DNA of 64,000 bases from Bog-159 sp963785255 (GTDB lineage Bacteria; Acidobacteriota; Terriglobia; Bryobacterales; Bryobacteraceae): positions 124,001 to 188,000 of the forward strand of contig CAWAUR010000006.1 of NCBI GenBank assembly GCA_963785255.1. Reading direction: 5' to 3'. The notes below the pieces were generated by a model. That model was given only the letters and a program-made list of their open reading frames with translations. It did no database searches and was not told the DNA's origin. Position numbers and translations under genes: made by a program. Of this stretch, positions 44,443 through 53,143 are shown one piece after another; the first letter of the stretch is position 1; the number at the start of each line of letters is the position of its first letter.

Positions 44443-45561
44443 TCACGCTTTTCGTTCGAATAGATACGCGCTCACCTCGAAACGACTGGGGCCCGAGCCG
44501 TCGTTGACCGCGAAACGCGCGGGTCTGAGCTTGCCGGCACGCATTTCTCCGTTCCATAGCGATGCGCCGGCATACTCGCCGTCGTTGCGCAACGCATAAA
44601 AATTCAAATCCACCTTCTCTAAACGAGACATGTCATTGTCGAAATTCCGCGCCACGCGCTTCAGGGCATCCAGACAAGCCTCGCGCGGCGACATTCCATG
44701 CCGCATATTTTCCACGACAGTATGTCCGCCGGCGATCCGGATATTCTCTTCGCCGCGGCCGGTGGATCCCGCGCCGCCGAAATCCTGGTCTAAATACAAA
44801 CCCGCGCCAATGATCGGCGAATCTCCCACCCGGCCGGCAATTTTCCAGGCCAGACCGCTGGTGGTGGTGACACCGGACATCTCGCCTTTGGCGTTGCGCG
44901 ACAGGCAATTGATGGTGCCGTGCGTGGGATGCCCGGCCATCTCCCAGGCCCATACCAACGTTTCGTCGTCCGCATGCGGAAACATCTCCCGCAGCATGGA
45001 CATGGTCTTCGTCGGGGGCGCATCCAGACCCGGACCCCAATTGCTGTGCCCTTCCGGATCGCGCAGCGATGCTTTCCACGTCAGCCACGCGATGCGCGAT
45101 TTTTCCGTAAGCAAATCCTCTTCGGGATAGCCCATCTCGCGGGCGAACTTTCCGGCGCCGCCGCCCACCAGCATGATGTGATCGGTGCGTTCCATCACCA
45201 GCTTGGCGATTTTTGAAGGCGTCTTCACGCCGCGTATCGATGCTACCGAACCGGCGCGGCGCGTGGGCCCGTGCATTACCGAGGAGTCGAGTTCCACCAC
45301 ACCTTCTTCATTGGGAAGGCCGCCGTAGCCGACCGAGGTATCTTCGGGATCTTCTTCGTTGATGTTTACGCCAGCGACTACCGCATCCAGCGTGTCGCCG
45401 CCCGCTTTCAGAACTTCCATGGCGCGGGCACAGGCGCGTTCGCCGTTGGCGCTGGATATTACGACGGTCTTGGCGGACTGTGCGGAAGCCATGCCCAGCG
45501 CGGGCAATAACGCCGAACCGAGCATGACGGCTCTGCGGCTGATCCCGATGTTCTCGCTCAT
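44443..45561 (-). CDS. N4-(beta-N-acetylglucosaminyl)-L-asparaginase family Ntn hydrolase
   Basis: 372 residues with a twin-arginine-like leader (ISRRAVMLGSALLPALGMAS), so likely exported. Glycosylasparaginase features: NGERACARAMEVLKAGGDTL, YGGLPNEEGVVELD, and the self-cleavage site HGTIN with Thr216 as the nucleophile, followed by WKIAGRVGDSPIIGAGLYLD. Hydrolyses N-glycan-linked or beta-aspartyl amide bonds; exact substrate open. Same strand as the act operon and 45 bp upstream; co-transcription is possible. Confidence 0.88.
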   Translation of the reverse strand: MSENIGISRRAVMLGSALLPALGMASAQSAKTVVISSANGERACARAMEVLKAGGDTLDAVVAGVNINEEDPEDTSVGYGGLPNEEGVVELDSSVMHGPTRRAGSVASIRGVKTPSKIAKLVMERTDHIMLVGGGAGKFAREMGYPEEDLLTEKSRIAWLTWKASLRDPEGHSNWGPGLDAPPTKTMSMLREMFPHADDETLVWAWEMAGHPTHGTINCLSRNAKGEMSGVTTTSGLAWKIAGRVGDSPIIGAGLYLDQDFGGAGSTGRGEENIRIAGGHTVVENMRHGMSPREACLDALKRVARNFDNDMSRLEKVDLNFYALRNDGEYAGASLWNGEMRAGKLRPARFAVNDGSGPSRFEVSAYLFERKA

Positions 45562-45640
45562 CTAGGCCTTACCTGTGTGGTGTCGAAGTTGCCATTATGC
45601 CACAGGTTTAGCGGGATGATGTACTCCTTTTTTGGCAGAG

Positions 45641-45848
45641 CCGTTTAACCGTTTTGGGGAAACCGCTCCCTGACGGTCGCGGCTCTGTAACGGATGTAGT
45701 GATCTCGCGGGGTTTACTACTCTGAGACCGCCCCCTTTGTGGGCGGTCTCAAATCCGTTCCATCAGGCCCCGCCGGAGGCCCAACTGAGCCGCGACCGTC
45801 AGGGAGCGGTTTCTTCAGACGGAAATCCCCAAAACGGTTAAGCACCCT
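45641..45848. repeat. MITE-like inverted-repeat element, copy 2, with 10-bp direct repeats
   Basis: Outer arms GTTTAACCGTTTTGGGGA (45643) and TCCCCAAAACGGTTAAGC (45826); inner arms ACCGCTCCCTGACGGTCGCG (45662) and GCGACCGTCAGGGAGCGGTT (45792). The direct repeat TTTGGCAGAG flanks it at 45631-45640 and 45849-45858, as expected of a target duplication. No coding capacity. Confidence 0.75.
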
Positions 45849-45918
45849 TTTGGCAGAGTTGTTTTCGCGCGCGGCAAGCGGCCGGAACAAAATGCGAAAC
45901 GATGCGTCCAATCGAAAC

Positions 45919-47214
45919 ATGCGGTATTCGAGCATTGCCTCGGCTACGGTTTTAGCGGCTCTAGCGGTTGGGGCCCAGACGCCATCCCATCGCGCGGCGG
46001 CAAAGAAGACGGCCACTGCGAAACCGCCGGCCGTGGTGGAGGACTGGCCGGTATGGGGCGGCAAAAATCGCGACTTTATCGTCAACACCTCGGGACTGGC
46101 GGACTCCTGGCCTGCCGGCGGTCCCAAGCGCATCTGGAGCCGGCCGCTGGGCGACGGTTACTCCCCGATCGCCGAAGAAGGCGGCGTACTCTACACCGGA
46201 TTCCGCCGGGATTCCCACGACGTGATCACGGCGCTTGATTCAGTCACGGGCAAAACCATTTGGGAATTCAACTACGACAACCCGTTCACAAACTCCTATT
46301 CCGAAGCCGTGGGACCTGGTCCTTACGCCATGCCGCAGGTGATTGGCGACCGCGTAGTCACTGCCAGCGGAACCGGCAAGATCTATTCGCTCGACAAGAA
46401 AACGGGCAAGCCGAAATGGTTTCACGATCTGTATAAGGAGTTTCACGCATCGCAGCTCGAGTTTGGCTACGCCTGTCATGCGTTGCCTTACAAAGATATG
46501 CCGATCTACCAGGCCGGCGGTAACGGCGATGGCGTGATCGCGTTCCGGCAAAGCGACGGCGCGGTGGTTTGGAAAGCGCTGCAATTCACGAATTCGTATT
46601 CATCGCCGCTGCTCATCAACGTAGATGGACAGACGCAGGCGATGGTGCTGGCCGCGAAGACGGTGTTCGGATTCAACCCCGACAACGGCACGCTGTTCTG
46701 GACTCACGAGCATGTCACCAACTATGGGCTGGCGATCAGCACACCCGTATGGGCGCCCGGCAATATTTTGTTTGTGGCGTCGGCTTACGGAGAGGGCGCG
46801 CGGGCGCTGCACCTGAGCCAATCCGGCGGCAAGACGCGCGTGGACGAGTTGTGGTACAACCCGCACTTCGAACTGCATATCGGGACCGCCATCCAACGCG
46901 ATGGATATATCTATTTCTCGCGCGGTTATAACGGTCCTATATTGATGACCGGCGTGGAGCTGAAGACCGGCCGCGTGATGTGGCAGGAGCGCGATGGGTT
47001 TGCGAAGGCGCAACTGCTATGGGCGGATGGCAAGCTGATCCTCGCCGATCAGGATGGAACGCTGGCGCTGTGCCGCGCCACGCCGCAGAAGTTCGAGGTG
47101 CTATCGAGGGCTTCGGTGATGCAGAGCATCGCCTGGACGCCGCCTACGTTGGTGGGCACTTACCTATATCTGCGGGACCGCAAGACCATCGCCGCCTACG
47201 ATCTGGGGAAGTAA
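45919..47214 (+). CDS. Secreted PQQ-type beta-propeller protein
   Basis: 431 residues from ATG at 45919 (an ATG at 45892 is also possible; no clear binding site for either). Signal peptide SSIASATVLAALAVGAQ, then a WD40/PQQ-like propeller (YSPIAEEGGVLYTGFR, VITALDSVTGKTIWEFNYDN, GKIYSLDKKTGKPKWFHDLY, LILADQDGTLALCRATP). Similar to exported BamB-like or quinoprotein-fold proteins without evident PQQ ligands. Role unknown. Confidence 0.82.
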   Translation: MRYSSIASATVLAALAVGAQTPSHRAAAKKTATAKPPAVVEDWPVWGGKNRDFIVNTSGLADSWPAGGPKRIWSRPLGDGYSPIAEEGGVLYTGFRRDSHDVITALDSVTGKTIWEFNYDNPFTNSYSEAVGPGPYAMPQVIGDRVVTASGTGKIYSLDKKTGKPKWFHDLYKEFHASQLEFGYACHALPYKDMPIYQAGGNGDGVIAFRQSDGAVVWKALQFTNSYSSPLLINVDGQTQAMVLAAKTVFGFNPDNGTLFWTHEHVTNYGLAISTPVWAPGNILFVASAYGEGARALHLSQSGGKTRVDELWYNPHFELHIGTAIQRDGYIYFSRGYNGPILMTGVELKTGRVMWQERDGFAKAQLLWADGKLILADQDGTLALCRATPQKFEVLSRASVMQSIAWTPPTLVGTYLYLRDRKTIAAYDLGK

Positions 47215-47220
47215 CTGGCG

Positions 47221-47456
47221 CTTATGCGAGCAGCAGCGGGGCGAACGCAACCGACAGGATCAACCCCATCACCAGCCACGACGCGCGGTTGCCGAAGTTG
47301 ATGGTGTAACCCACGCCGTACCGTTTTTCGACCACCAGCGCCGGATCGTTGGGGTTGTAATAGATCTGGCCCAGCTTCCAGCATTCGTCGGGAGCGCCGT
47401 CGCCTGCCGCTGCCGGGCTCCTGGCAAATTCGCACGACGGGCCAAGCGAAACCGAC
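47221..47456 (-). pseudogene. C-terminal remnant of a DUF1648/DUF5808-type membrane protein
   Basis: The minus strand encodes DECWKLGQIYYNPNDPALVV, EKRYGVGYTINFGNRASWLV and a membrane helix MGLILSVAFAPLLLA before a stop at 47221. This matches the C-terminal cap of a DUF5808 protein. There is no start codon and a TAA lies just upstream (47459-47461); the N-terminal membrane part is missing. Confidence 0.65.
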
Positions 47457-47458
47457 GG

Positions 47459-47655
47459 TTACGGCAAGAGTGACGACCAATCTTCGGCCAGCGCGCGATA
47501 GGCATCCGCGATCGTGTTGAAGTGGACGCCCAGATCGATGGCCAGGCGGCGCACGGATGGCAAAGCATCGCTGGGCGCCACCGCGCCTTCTACCCGCAGG
47601 GTGCGCAGGTGATCCACGATCTGGCGAGTCACCGGTGTGGCGGAGTCGTGGACTC
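47459..47655 (-). pseudogene. GntR-family regulator remnant
   Basis: Encodes HDSATPVTRQIVDHLRTLRV, SDALPSVRRLAIDLGVHFNT and IADAYRALAEDWSS, the winged-helix of a YtrA-like GntR regulator. The N-terminus is broken by a TGA near 47652 and the protein ends after SLLP, directly abutting the DUF5808 remnant. The two genes are normally neighbours, so a deletion fused them. Confidence 0.65.
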
Positions 47656-47672
47656 AGTCAAGAGCGAATTTG

Positions 47673-48044
47673 TCAGGCCGCCGGTTGGCCGTTGCCGCCG
47701 CGCCGGGAGGCGTCGATGAACCGAGTGAGCTTGTCTTCGAGAGCCTGCATTTTCTCTTCGGTGATCAGTTGCGAGGCAGCCAGCCTCGTGATGTATTCGT
47801 CGAGCGTCTGACGGCGCCGTCGTTCGTTGCGGGCTTCGGCGACGCCCACCCGAATGGCGCGGCGCAGGGTGATGCGGAGAGCCGTAATGTCGCGGTCCTG
47901 CTTTTCGGATAGGCGGTCGATGTTCTCGGCCGTTTTTTCCACTTTTTCGCCGAGTTCGCGAACCTGTTCGCCCAGTAGTTCGACGGTTTCCGTCAAAGCT
48001 TCGTGCCGTTCCGTCAGCCTGTCCAGACGTTCATCGGTGGTCAT
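47673..48044 (-). CDS. Coiled-coil hypothetical protein
   Basis: 123 residues, almost entirely heptad coiled coil (RLTERHEALTETVELLGEQV, RELGEKVEKTAENIDRLSEK) followed by a basic segment (RNERRRRQTLDEYITRL). Cytoplasmic, no known domain; probably oligomeric. Lies 9 bp downstream of the aminotransferase stop. Confidence 0.75.
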   Translation of the reverse strand: MTTDERLDRLTERHEALTETVELLGEQVRELGEKVEKTAENIDRLSEKQDRDITALRITLRRAIRVGVAEARNERRRRQTLDEYITRLAASQLITEEKMQALEDKLTRFIDASRRGGNGQPAA

Positions 48045-48052
48045 CTGTATTC

Positions 48053-49210
48053 CTATGTTACAACAGCCTCAATCCGCGCTACCGCCTCCATTAAATTCTC
48101 GAGCGAATTGGCATAACTGAACCGGATATATCCTTCTCCGAAGCGGCCAAACGACCCGCCATCGAGCGTGGCGACGCCCGCCTCTTCCAGCAGACGATCC
48201 GATAATTCCTTCGACGGAACTCCGGTTCCCTGCACGTTTGCGTACGCATAGAACGCGCCGCCGGGAAGCGTGCAGCGGAAACCTGGAATGCGATTCAAGC
48301 CTTGGCAAATGGCATCGCGGCGGCGGCGAAATTCGGCCACCATCCTATCCACCGGCTCTTGCGGACCCTGCAACGCCGCGATGCCCGCGCGCTGCGTGAA
48401 ACCCGGCACACACGAGCACGAGTTCACCATCAGCTTAGTCACTGCGTCGACCAGCCACGTGGGCATCGCACCGTATCCCAGGCGCCATCCAGTCATGGCA
48501 TAGGTCTTCGAAAAACCATCCAGGATGATGGTCTTCTGAAGCATCCCCGGATATTGCGCGATGGAAACGGGCGCGTCGTCGTAATAAAGGCGCGAATAGA
48601 TTTCATCGGACAGCACCATCAGATCGCGATCCCGCACCATGTCGGCAATCGCGCGCATATCTTCCGCCGGAATGACTCCGCCAGTCGGATTGTGCGGCGA
48701 ATTCAAGATCAGCAGCTTGGTGCGGCTGCTCAACTTATCGCGCAGTAAGTTCAAGTCAAACGAAAACCCGCGGCTTGCGACCAGCGGAATCGGGACCGGG
48801 ATGGCGCCCAGAGTACGGATCATCGATTCGTAAATTGGAAATCCGGGGTTCGGATAGATCACTTCATCGCCCGGCTCGAGCAGCGCCAGCAGGGGGAAAA
48901 AGATGATGGGCTTGCCGCCCGGGACGATAGACACATGTTCCGGTCCCACGCGGATGCCGCGGCGGCGCGACACATCTTCCGCGACGGCTTCGCGCAACTC
49001 GGGCAGACCTTGCGGCGGACCGTAGCGCGTCGAACCTTCATCGAGCGCGCGCTTGGCGGCCTCCACGATGTGCGCGGGCGTGGAAAAATCCGGCTCGCCG
49101 ATTTCGAGATGAATCACGCTGCGCCCCTCGGCTTCGAGCGCGCGCGCCCGCACCAAAACCTCGAACGCGGATTCGACCGCGACGCGATCCATCCGCTCCG
49201 CCAGTTTCAC
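48053..49210 (-). CDS. PLP-dependent aminotransferase, class I/II
   Basis: 385 residues, AspAT-like fold type I: IHLEIGEPDFSTP at the N-terminus, SIVPGGKPIIFF, NSPHNPTGGVIP, the PLP lysine in GFSKTYAMTGWRLGY and the C-terminal RFSYANS arginine that binds the substrate carboxylate. Amino-acid specificity cannot be set from the sequence. Start overlaps the OB-fold gene by 4 bp. Confidence 0.93.
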   Translation of the reverse strand: MKLAERMDRVAVESAFEVLVRARALEAEGRSVIHLEIGEPDFSTPAHIVEAAKRALDEGSTRYGPPQGLPELREAVAEDVSRRRGIRVGPEHVSIVPGGKPIIFFPLLALLEPGDEVIYPNPGFPIYESMIRTLGAIPVPIPLVASRGFSFDLNLLRDKLSSRTKLLILNSPHNPTGGVIPAEDMRAIADMVRDRDLMVLSDEIYSRLYYDDAPVSIAQYPGMLQKTIILDGFSKTYAMTGWRLGYGAMPTWLVDAVTKLMVNSCSCVPGFTQRAGIAALQGPQEPVDRMVAEFRRRRDAICQGLNRIPGFRCTLPGGAFYAYANVQGTGVPSKELSDRLLEEAGVATLDGGSFGRFGEGYIRFSYANSLENLMEAVARIEAVVT

Positions 49211-49422
49211 GGAATCTTCTCGAAATACGGCACGCCTTCGCGCGAGTCCACTTGGCCCACGCGATCCGAAATCTGCACGCGCTCACCCAGGATGCGCCCC
49301 GTCATGCGCCCGCCATTATCCATCTCCACGATGGCAGTTTGAAAGGGCACCTCGGCGGCGAACTCTTCGGCCGCGGCATAGATCACCGTCTCTGTATATA
49401 CCGTTCCGGTTGGCATGCTCAT
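49207..49422 (-). CDS. Short OB-fold protein, DUF35-type
   Basis: 71 residues: VIYAAAEEFAAEVPFQTAIV, GRMTGRILGERVQISDRVGQ, fitting the OB-fold half of DUF35 thiolase partners. The N-terminal zinc-ribbon Cys residues of full-length DUF35 proteins are absent. Overlaps the thiolase by 4 bp and the aminotransferase by 4 bp. Probably the partner subunit of the adjacent thiolase. Confidence 0.75.
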   Translation of the reverse strand: MSMPTGTVYTETVIYAAAEEFAAEVPFQTAIVEMDNGGRMTGRILGERVQISDRVGQVDSREGVPYFEKIP

Positions 49423-50579
49423 ATAGTCCCCAGAATCGTTACTACGCAGGTGGCGCCCGATCCGCCCAGGTTCTGCGCCAGCCCTAGCGAGTTCCGCGGC
49501 ACCTGCCGTTCGCCGGCTTCGCAGCGCATTTGCAGCACCAGGTCGCAGATCTGCGCGGCGCCGGTTGCGCCTACGGGATGGCCTTTGGATTTCAGACCGC
49601 CGCTGGTATTGACGGGCTTATCGCCGGTGCGCGCCGTGTGGCCTTCGAGCGTGAATGGGCCGCCTTCGCCGCGCGGCGCGAATCCCAGGTCTTCGAGCGC
49701 GATAATTTCCGCGATGGTGAAGCAGTCGTGCAGTTCGGCAAGCTGGATATCGGCGGGAGTTACGCCGGCCATGCGGTACGCTTTTTCGGAAGCGTGGCGC
49801 ACCGATCGAAACGTGGTGATGTCCCCCTTCTCGTCGAGCGCCACATAATCCGAAGCTTGGGCGATGCCCAGCACCCGCACCGGCTTGCCGGTGAATTCCG
49901 CCGCGCGCTCGGTGGGGGCCAGCAAGACCGCGGCCGCGCCATCGCTGATGAGCGAGCAATCATAGAGATTCAGCGGATCGGCGATAGGCTTGCCGGCCAT
50001 GGCTTGTTGCATAGTGATGACTTTGCGCATCTGCGCGTCGGGGTTCAGGGCGCCGTTGGCATGGTTTTTCACGGCTACGGCAGCCAGGTGTTCGCGCGTG
50101 GTTCCGAAATCGTACATATGGCGCCGCGCGATCATGGCGAACAGTGAAGCGAAGGTGGAGCCGGCTTTCACTTCGCCCGCGCAATCGCCCGCGCCCGCCA
50201 GGATCGAAGTCACTCTCGGCGTCGGCTGGGAGGTCATCTTCTCCACGCCTACCACCAGCACGATATCGTAGACGCCGCTCGCGACCCCGTTAAACGCGTG
50301 ATAGAATGCCGAACCGCTGGAGGCGCAGGCGGCCTCGATGCGCGTGGCAGGTACATCGTAAATCGCGAGTTCGGTAGAGATGTAGGGCGCCAGGTGATTC
50401 TGACCGACGAAAGAGGGACCGGCGAAATTGCCCAGGAAAAACGCATCTACTTGCGATGGCTCGGCATGCCCGTTGCGCAGGCACTTGAAGCCCGCTTCGA
50501 CCGCCAGTGAACGAAGATCGCGATCGGGGAATGCGCCGAATGGCGTTTTGCCGATGCCGATTACGGATACAGGTCTCAT
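49419..50579 (-). CDS. Thiolase family protein (acetyl-CoA acetyltransferase/SCP-x type)
   Basis: 386 residues; nucleophile Cys in EAACASSGSAFYHAF, HDCFTIAEI, and the C-terminal GGLKSKGHPVGATGAAQICD His motif. The second Cys of degradative thiolases is replaced by a GGSGATCVV ending. These thiolases usually need a DUF35 partner, which follows with a 4-bp overlap. Forms or cleaves beta-ketoacyl-CoA; pathway unknown. It leads the three-gene operon. Confidence 0.92.
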   Translation of the reverse strand: MRPVSVIGIGKTPFGAFPDRDLRSLAVEAGFKCLRNGHAEPSQVDAFFLGNFAGPSFVGQNHLAPYISTELAIYDVPATRIEAACASSGSAFYHAFNGVASGVYDIVLVVGVEKMTSQPTPRVTSILAGAGDCAGEVKAGSTFASLFAMIARRHMYDFGTTREHLAAVAVKNHANGALNPDAQMRKVITMQQAMAGKPIADPLNLYDCSLISDGAAAVLLAPTERAAEFTGKPVRVLGIAQASDYVALDEKGDITTFRSVRHASEKAYRMAGVTPADIQLAELHDCFTIAEIIALEDLGFAPRGEGGPFTLEGHTARTGDKPVNTSGGLKSKGHPVGATGAAQICDLVLQMRCEAGERQVPRNSLGLAQNLGGSGATCVVTILGTI

Positions 50580-50654
50580 AACCCTTCATTATCGCCGGAA
50601 ACCTCCCGTGAGGCAGACTGAAAGCACGCTCGAGTTTCTACATTGTGCCGCCGC

Positions 50655-50755
50655 TTGTGGGGCAGGCACTCTGCCAGGCACTCTGCCTGCGCAGGCCTCG
50701 CAGGCCCGCTCTTCGGCGAGCTTTGCTTGCCACATCGGCGAACTTCGCTGGTCTT
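50655..50755. repeat. Family B/C repeats upstream of the thiolase operon
   Basis: Holds GTGGGGCAGGCACTCTGCC, CAGGCCTCGCAGGCCCGC and degenerate tandem pieces like those at 13570. Fills most of the gap between the thiolase start and the next gene. Confidence 0.6.
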
Positions 50756-50779
50756 GGACAGGCCAGGAGGCCTGTCCTA
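50756..50779 (-). repeat. Family A palindromic repeat, copy 8 (contains a stop codon)
   Basis: Outer TAG at 50777-50779 is the stop codon of the glycine-rich secreted protein gene. Confidence 0.9.
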
Positions 50780-51406
50780 CTGGATACTAAATGGGATGTT
50801 GCGTTCGTGATTGAGTTGTACGCTCAGATCGAGGTTCACCGACGCGAGCGGCGCTTGCCTATCTTTATGGTTGGTGTCCAGGTAATGGATCGTGCCATCT
50901 TCCGTCCAATAAGTCATGGCCGCCCGGATAGTGCCGTCCTTGAAGGCGATCAGATATAGAATCGGCTGGTCGTTTGGGGGAGGCGGCGCGTTGGCAGCGG
51001 GCGCTGCTCCAAAATCCGAGGGCCCGTATTCATGGATCACTGGATGGGCGATTTCCTGGACGATCGGCTGCGAAGGAGGATAAACCATGACCACGCTCGG
51101 ACCGGCCGGCGGTGGCGGCGCAGCATTATAACCGTAGTCGGGATACCCTGAATCGGTGAATGGGTCAAGGTAATCCCCGTAGTAGCCCAAGCCGTATCCG
51201 TATCCGTTTCCGTATCCGTATCCGTTATAACGGCCGAACCTGGAGTTTCGAAACTCCCCACGGCCACCGCGCCCGCCATTACGGCCGCCCGAAACAACGC
51301 CGCCATGGCCGCCACCGCCGCCGTGCACCGCTCCGCCGCCTTCATTTGCGGCAAAAACGCCCTGCGCCAGCAGGCAGCAAAGGCCGAACTGTAATAGAGG
51401 CTTCAT
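50777..51406 (-). CDS. Secreted glycine/tyrosine-rich protein
   Basis: 209 residues, signal peptide MKPLLQFGLCCLLAQGVFA. Residues 22-95 are glycine rich (GGGAVHGGGGGHGGVVSGG) then a Gly-Tyr repeat (RYNGYGYGNGYGYGLGYYGD); the C-terminus is a small folded region with ILYLIAFKDGTIRAAMTYWT and IHYLDTNHKDRQAP, a pattern seen in acidobacterial surface proteins. Function unknown. Stop codon lies in a palindromic repeat. Confidence 0.78.
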   Translation of the reverse strand: MKPLLQFGLCCLLAQGVFAANEGGGAVHGGGGGHGGVVSGGRNGGRGGRGEFRNSRFGRYNGYGYGNGYGYGLGYYGDYLDPFTDSGYPDYGYNAAPPPPAGPSVVMVYPPSQPIVQEIAHPVIHEYGPSDFGAAPAANAPPPPNDQPILYLIAFKDGTIRAAMTYWTEDGTIHYLDTNHKDRQAPLASVNLDLSVQLNHERNIPFSIQ

Positions 51407-51500
51407 CTGGCACCACCCATTTGGAGCTTAGCTCCAAAAGAGGCAAGTGGCAAGGCACGTAAGTCCTATAGTACACAGGAGAGCGCTTTCCGATGGCAAC

Positions 51501-52343
51501 CTAGGCCGGCAGCAGGGCGCGGATGAACTTCAGATTGCGGGCCATGTCGTTCGGGACCGATTTAGAGGGGCAATCGGTTTCGAGATTCGCAAAGCCCTCG
51601 AAGCCGATGTCCACGATCGCCCGCATTACGGCGGGAAAGTCGATGCGCCCCTCGCCCAAATAATGCGGATTATCCTTCAGATGCATCTGGCAGATGCGCG
51701 CCGCGCCCAGCCAGCGGATTTCCTTCATCACGTCGAAGCCGCCTTCGGTGGAGTTTCCCACGTCATAGTAGACCTTGACCGCAGGCGAAGCGGCGCGTTC
51801 CATGATTCGTACGTTATCCTCGGCCGAAATGGTATCTTCCAGGCCCAGTGTGACGCCGACCTTCTCGGCGGCGGGAGCGATTTCCTTCAACAGGCCGCCG
51901 ACATAATCCATTTCCGCGTGGGTGGTGAGCGAAGCTTTGCCGAAGAACGGGAGCAGCACCACTCCGGCGTTTAAATTGGCCGTGATGGGTATGCTGTCGG
52001 CCACCCACTTCTGGGCGCGCGGGTTATCTTTCAAATGGTCGATGTGCAGAATGTCCAGACAAGTGCCGTCGAGTGCAATGCGGTGCTCCCGCGCCGCAGC
52101 CAGATAGCGCGCCTGGATGGCGGCGTCGTCCAGCGGGAGCTTGTTCGACACGGGCTTGCGGCCCAAGCTGACCTGCACGCCGTCGAAGCCTAGGCTGGCG
52201 GCCAGCGCCACGGCTTCGACCTTGCCGGTAAGATCCAGATTCCAGTCAGTAACGCCGATCCGCAGGCCGCGATTTCGGGAGCGGCCGGAGCCCAGTGCGA
52301 CTCCCGCAGCCAGAGCGGCCCGGAAAGCCGCTCGCCGAGTCAC
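51501..52343 (-). CDS. Sugar phosphate isomerase/epimerase-like TIM-barrel protein
   Basis: 280 residues with a possible export leader (TRRAAFRAALAAGVALGSG). AP-endonuclease-2/xylose isomerase-like barrel: RIGVTDWNLDLTGKVEAVAL, LGLEDTISAEDN with metal Glu, VYYDVGNS with Asp, QMHLKDNPHYLGEGRIDF with His, and ANLETDCPS with Glu. Probably isomerises or epimerises a sugar; substrate unknown. Confidence 0.86.
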   Translation of the reverse strand: MTRRAAFRAALAAGVALGSGRSRNRGLRIGVTDWNLDLTGKVEAVALAASLGFDGVQVSLGRKPVSNKLPLDDAAIQARYLAAAREHRIALDGTCLDILHIDHLKDNPRAQKWVADSIPITANLNAGVVLLPFFGKASLTTHAEMDYVGGLLKEIAPAAEKVGVTLGLEDTISAEDNVRIMERAASPAVKVYYDVGNSTEGGFDVMKEIRWLGAARICQMHLKDNPHYLGEGRIDFPAVMRAIVDIGFEGFANLETDCPSKSVPNDMARNLKFIRALLPA

Positions 52344-52371
52344 GCGACGCTCGAAGAGATTGCCGATCGGT

Positions 52372-52695
52372 TCAGGCTCCCGCGCCGGCCACGCGCTTGA
52401 CGGGCTCGGCGGCTTCTTTGAGTTCCGCGCCCTGCCGCTCCGCCAGCAGCAGGCGGCGCAAGGTGCGCAGGTCGTTTAAAATCCGCCGGCTGGTGGTGAT
52501 GTGCAGGGTCAGCTTGGCCAGGTTATAGCTGACCAGTTGCAGCGCCTCGCGACGGCGGTCGGCCCCATCCGCGACGGCGATGGCGATGTCGGCATCCACG
52601 TCCTGACGAGCCTCGTCAATGGCTTCCGCCAGGAGCGCGACGTATTCTTGAGAACCCTCGATGCTGTCAAACGGCGTTTCGGGATCGTAGCTCAC
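52372..52695 (-). CDS. Small helical hypothetical protein
   Basis: 107 residues, helical and charged (SQEYVALLAEAIDEARQDVD, REALQLVSYNLAKLTLHITT, RRILNDLRTLRRLLLAERQG). A type of short hypothetical found repeatedly in acidobacterial genomes; no function known. Confidence 0.65.
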   Translation of the reverse strand: MSYDPETPFDSIEGSQEYVALLAEAIDEARQDVDADIAIAVADGADRRREALQLVSYNLAKLTLHITTSRRILNDLRTLRRLLLAERQGAELKEAAEPVKRVAGAGA

Positions 52696-52809
52696 ATTGC
52701 CTCCATGTAGCTAAACTGGCGCGGAATGCCTTGTTGTGACGTTCTCCCATTCTCGCACAAAAGCCAGGGCGCAAGGGCCACCTATTTTGGCGGTTTGTAC
52801 CGGCACGAA

Positions 52810-52941
52810 CTACTTGCGCGCGCCGCGTTGCGGGTTTTTCAGATTGGTTTGGCGGCGTTTGGCTTTGGTGCGCTTGGGTTTAGTGATATTGAATGTGCCG
52901 CTGCCCAGGTATTCGGCTCTGTACGTTTTATCTTCTGCCAA
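52810..52941 (-). CDS. Small basic protein (43 aa), TTG start
   Basis: A 43-codon frame from TTG at 52941 with AAGGAG six bases upstream. The sequence starts MAEDKTYRAEYLGSGTFNIT and ends KNPQRGARK, 15 or so of its 43 residues being Lys or Arg in the second half. Codons are GC-ending as in real genes. No family recognised; size and charge would fit a ribosome- or nucleic-acid-associated protein. Confidence 0.65.
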   Translation of the reverse strand: MAEDKTYRAEYLGSGTFNITKPKRTKAKRRQTNLKNPQRGARK

Positions 52942-53143
52942 TGGGATCTCCTTGAAAGGTGATGTAGTTTATTGTAGCGCGCCACACAGCCAAGAAGGCG
53001 GCCTGCGGAAGGCCCCGCGGGTGGCTCGATAACACCTTTTTCGCACGGGTGTATCCGAGCCGCGACCGTTAGGAAGCGGTTTCCCTAAGCGCCCGGCCCG
53101 CCGCAGGCAAAGTGCCTGGCAAAGTGCCTGCCCCACAAAGCTC
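52942..53143. repeat. Repeat-bearing gap: half MITE arm plus family C
   Basis: Contains GAGCCGCGACCGTTAGGAAG (53056), a single inner arm of the MITE-like family, and GCAAAGTGCCTGCCCCAC (about 53119). No gene seen. Confidence 0.6.

Noticed and set aside
45739..45918. Extended N-terminus of the PQQ propeller protein
   Set aside because: It would begin inside the MITE-like element and precedes a clear signal peptide.
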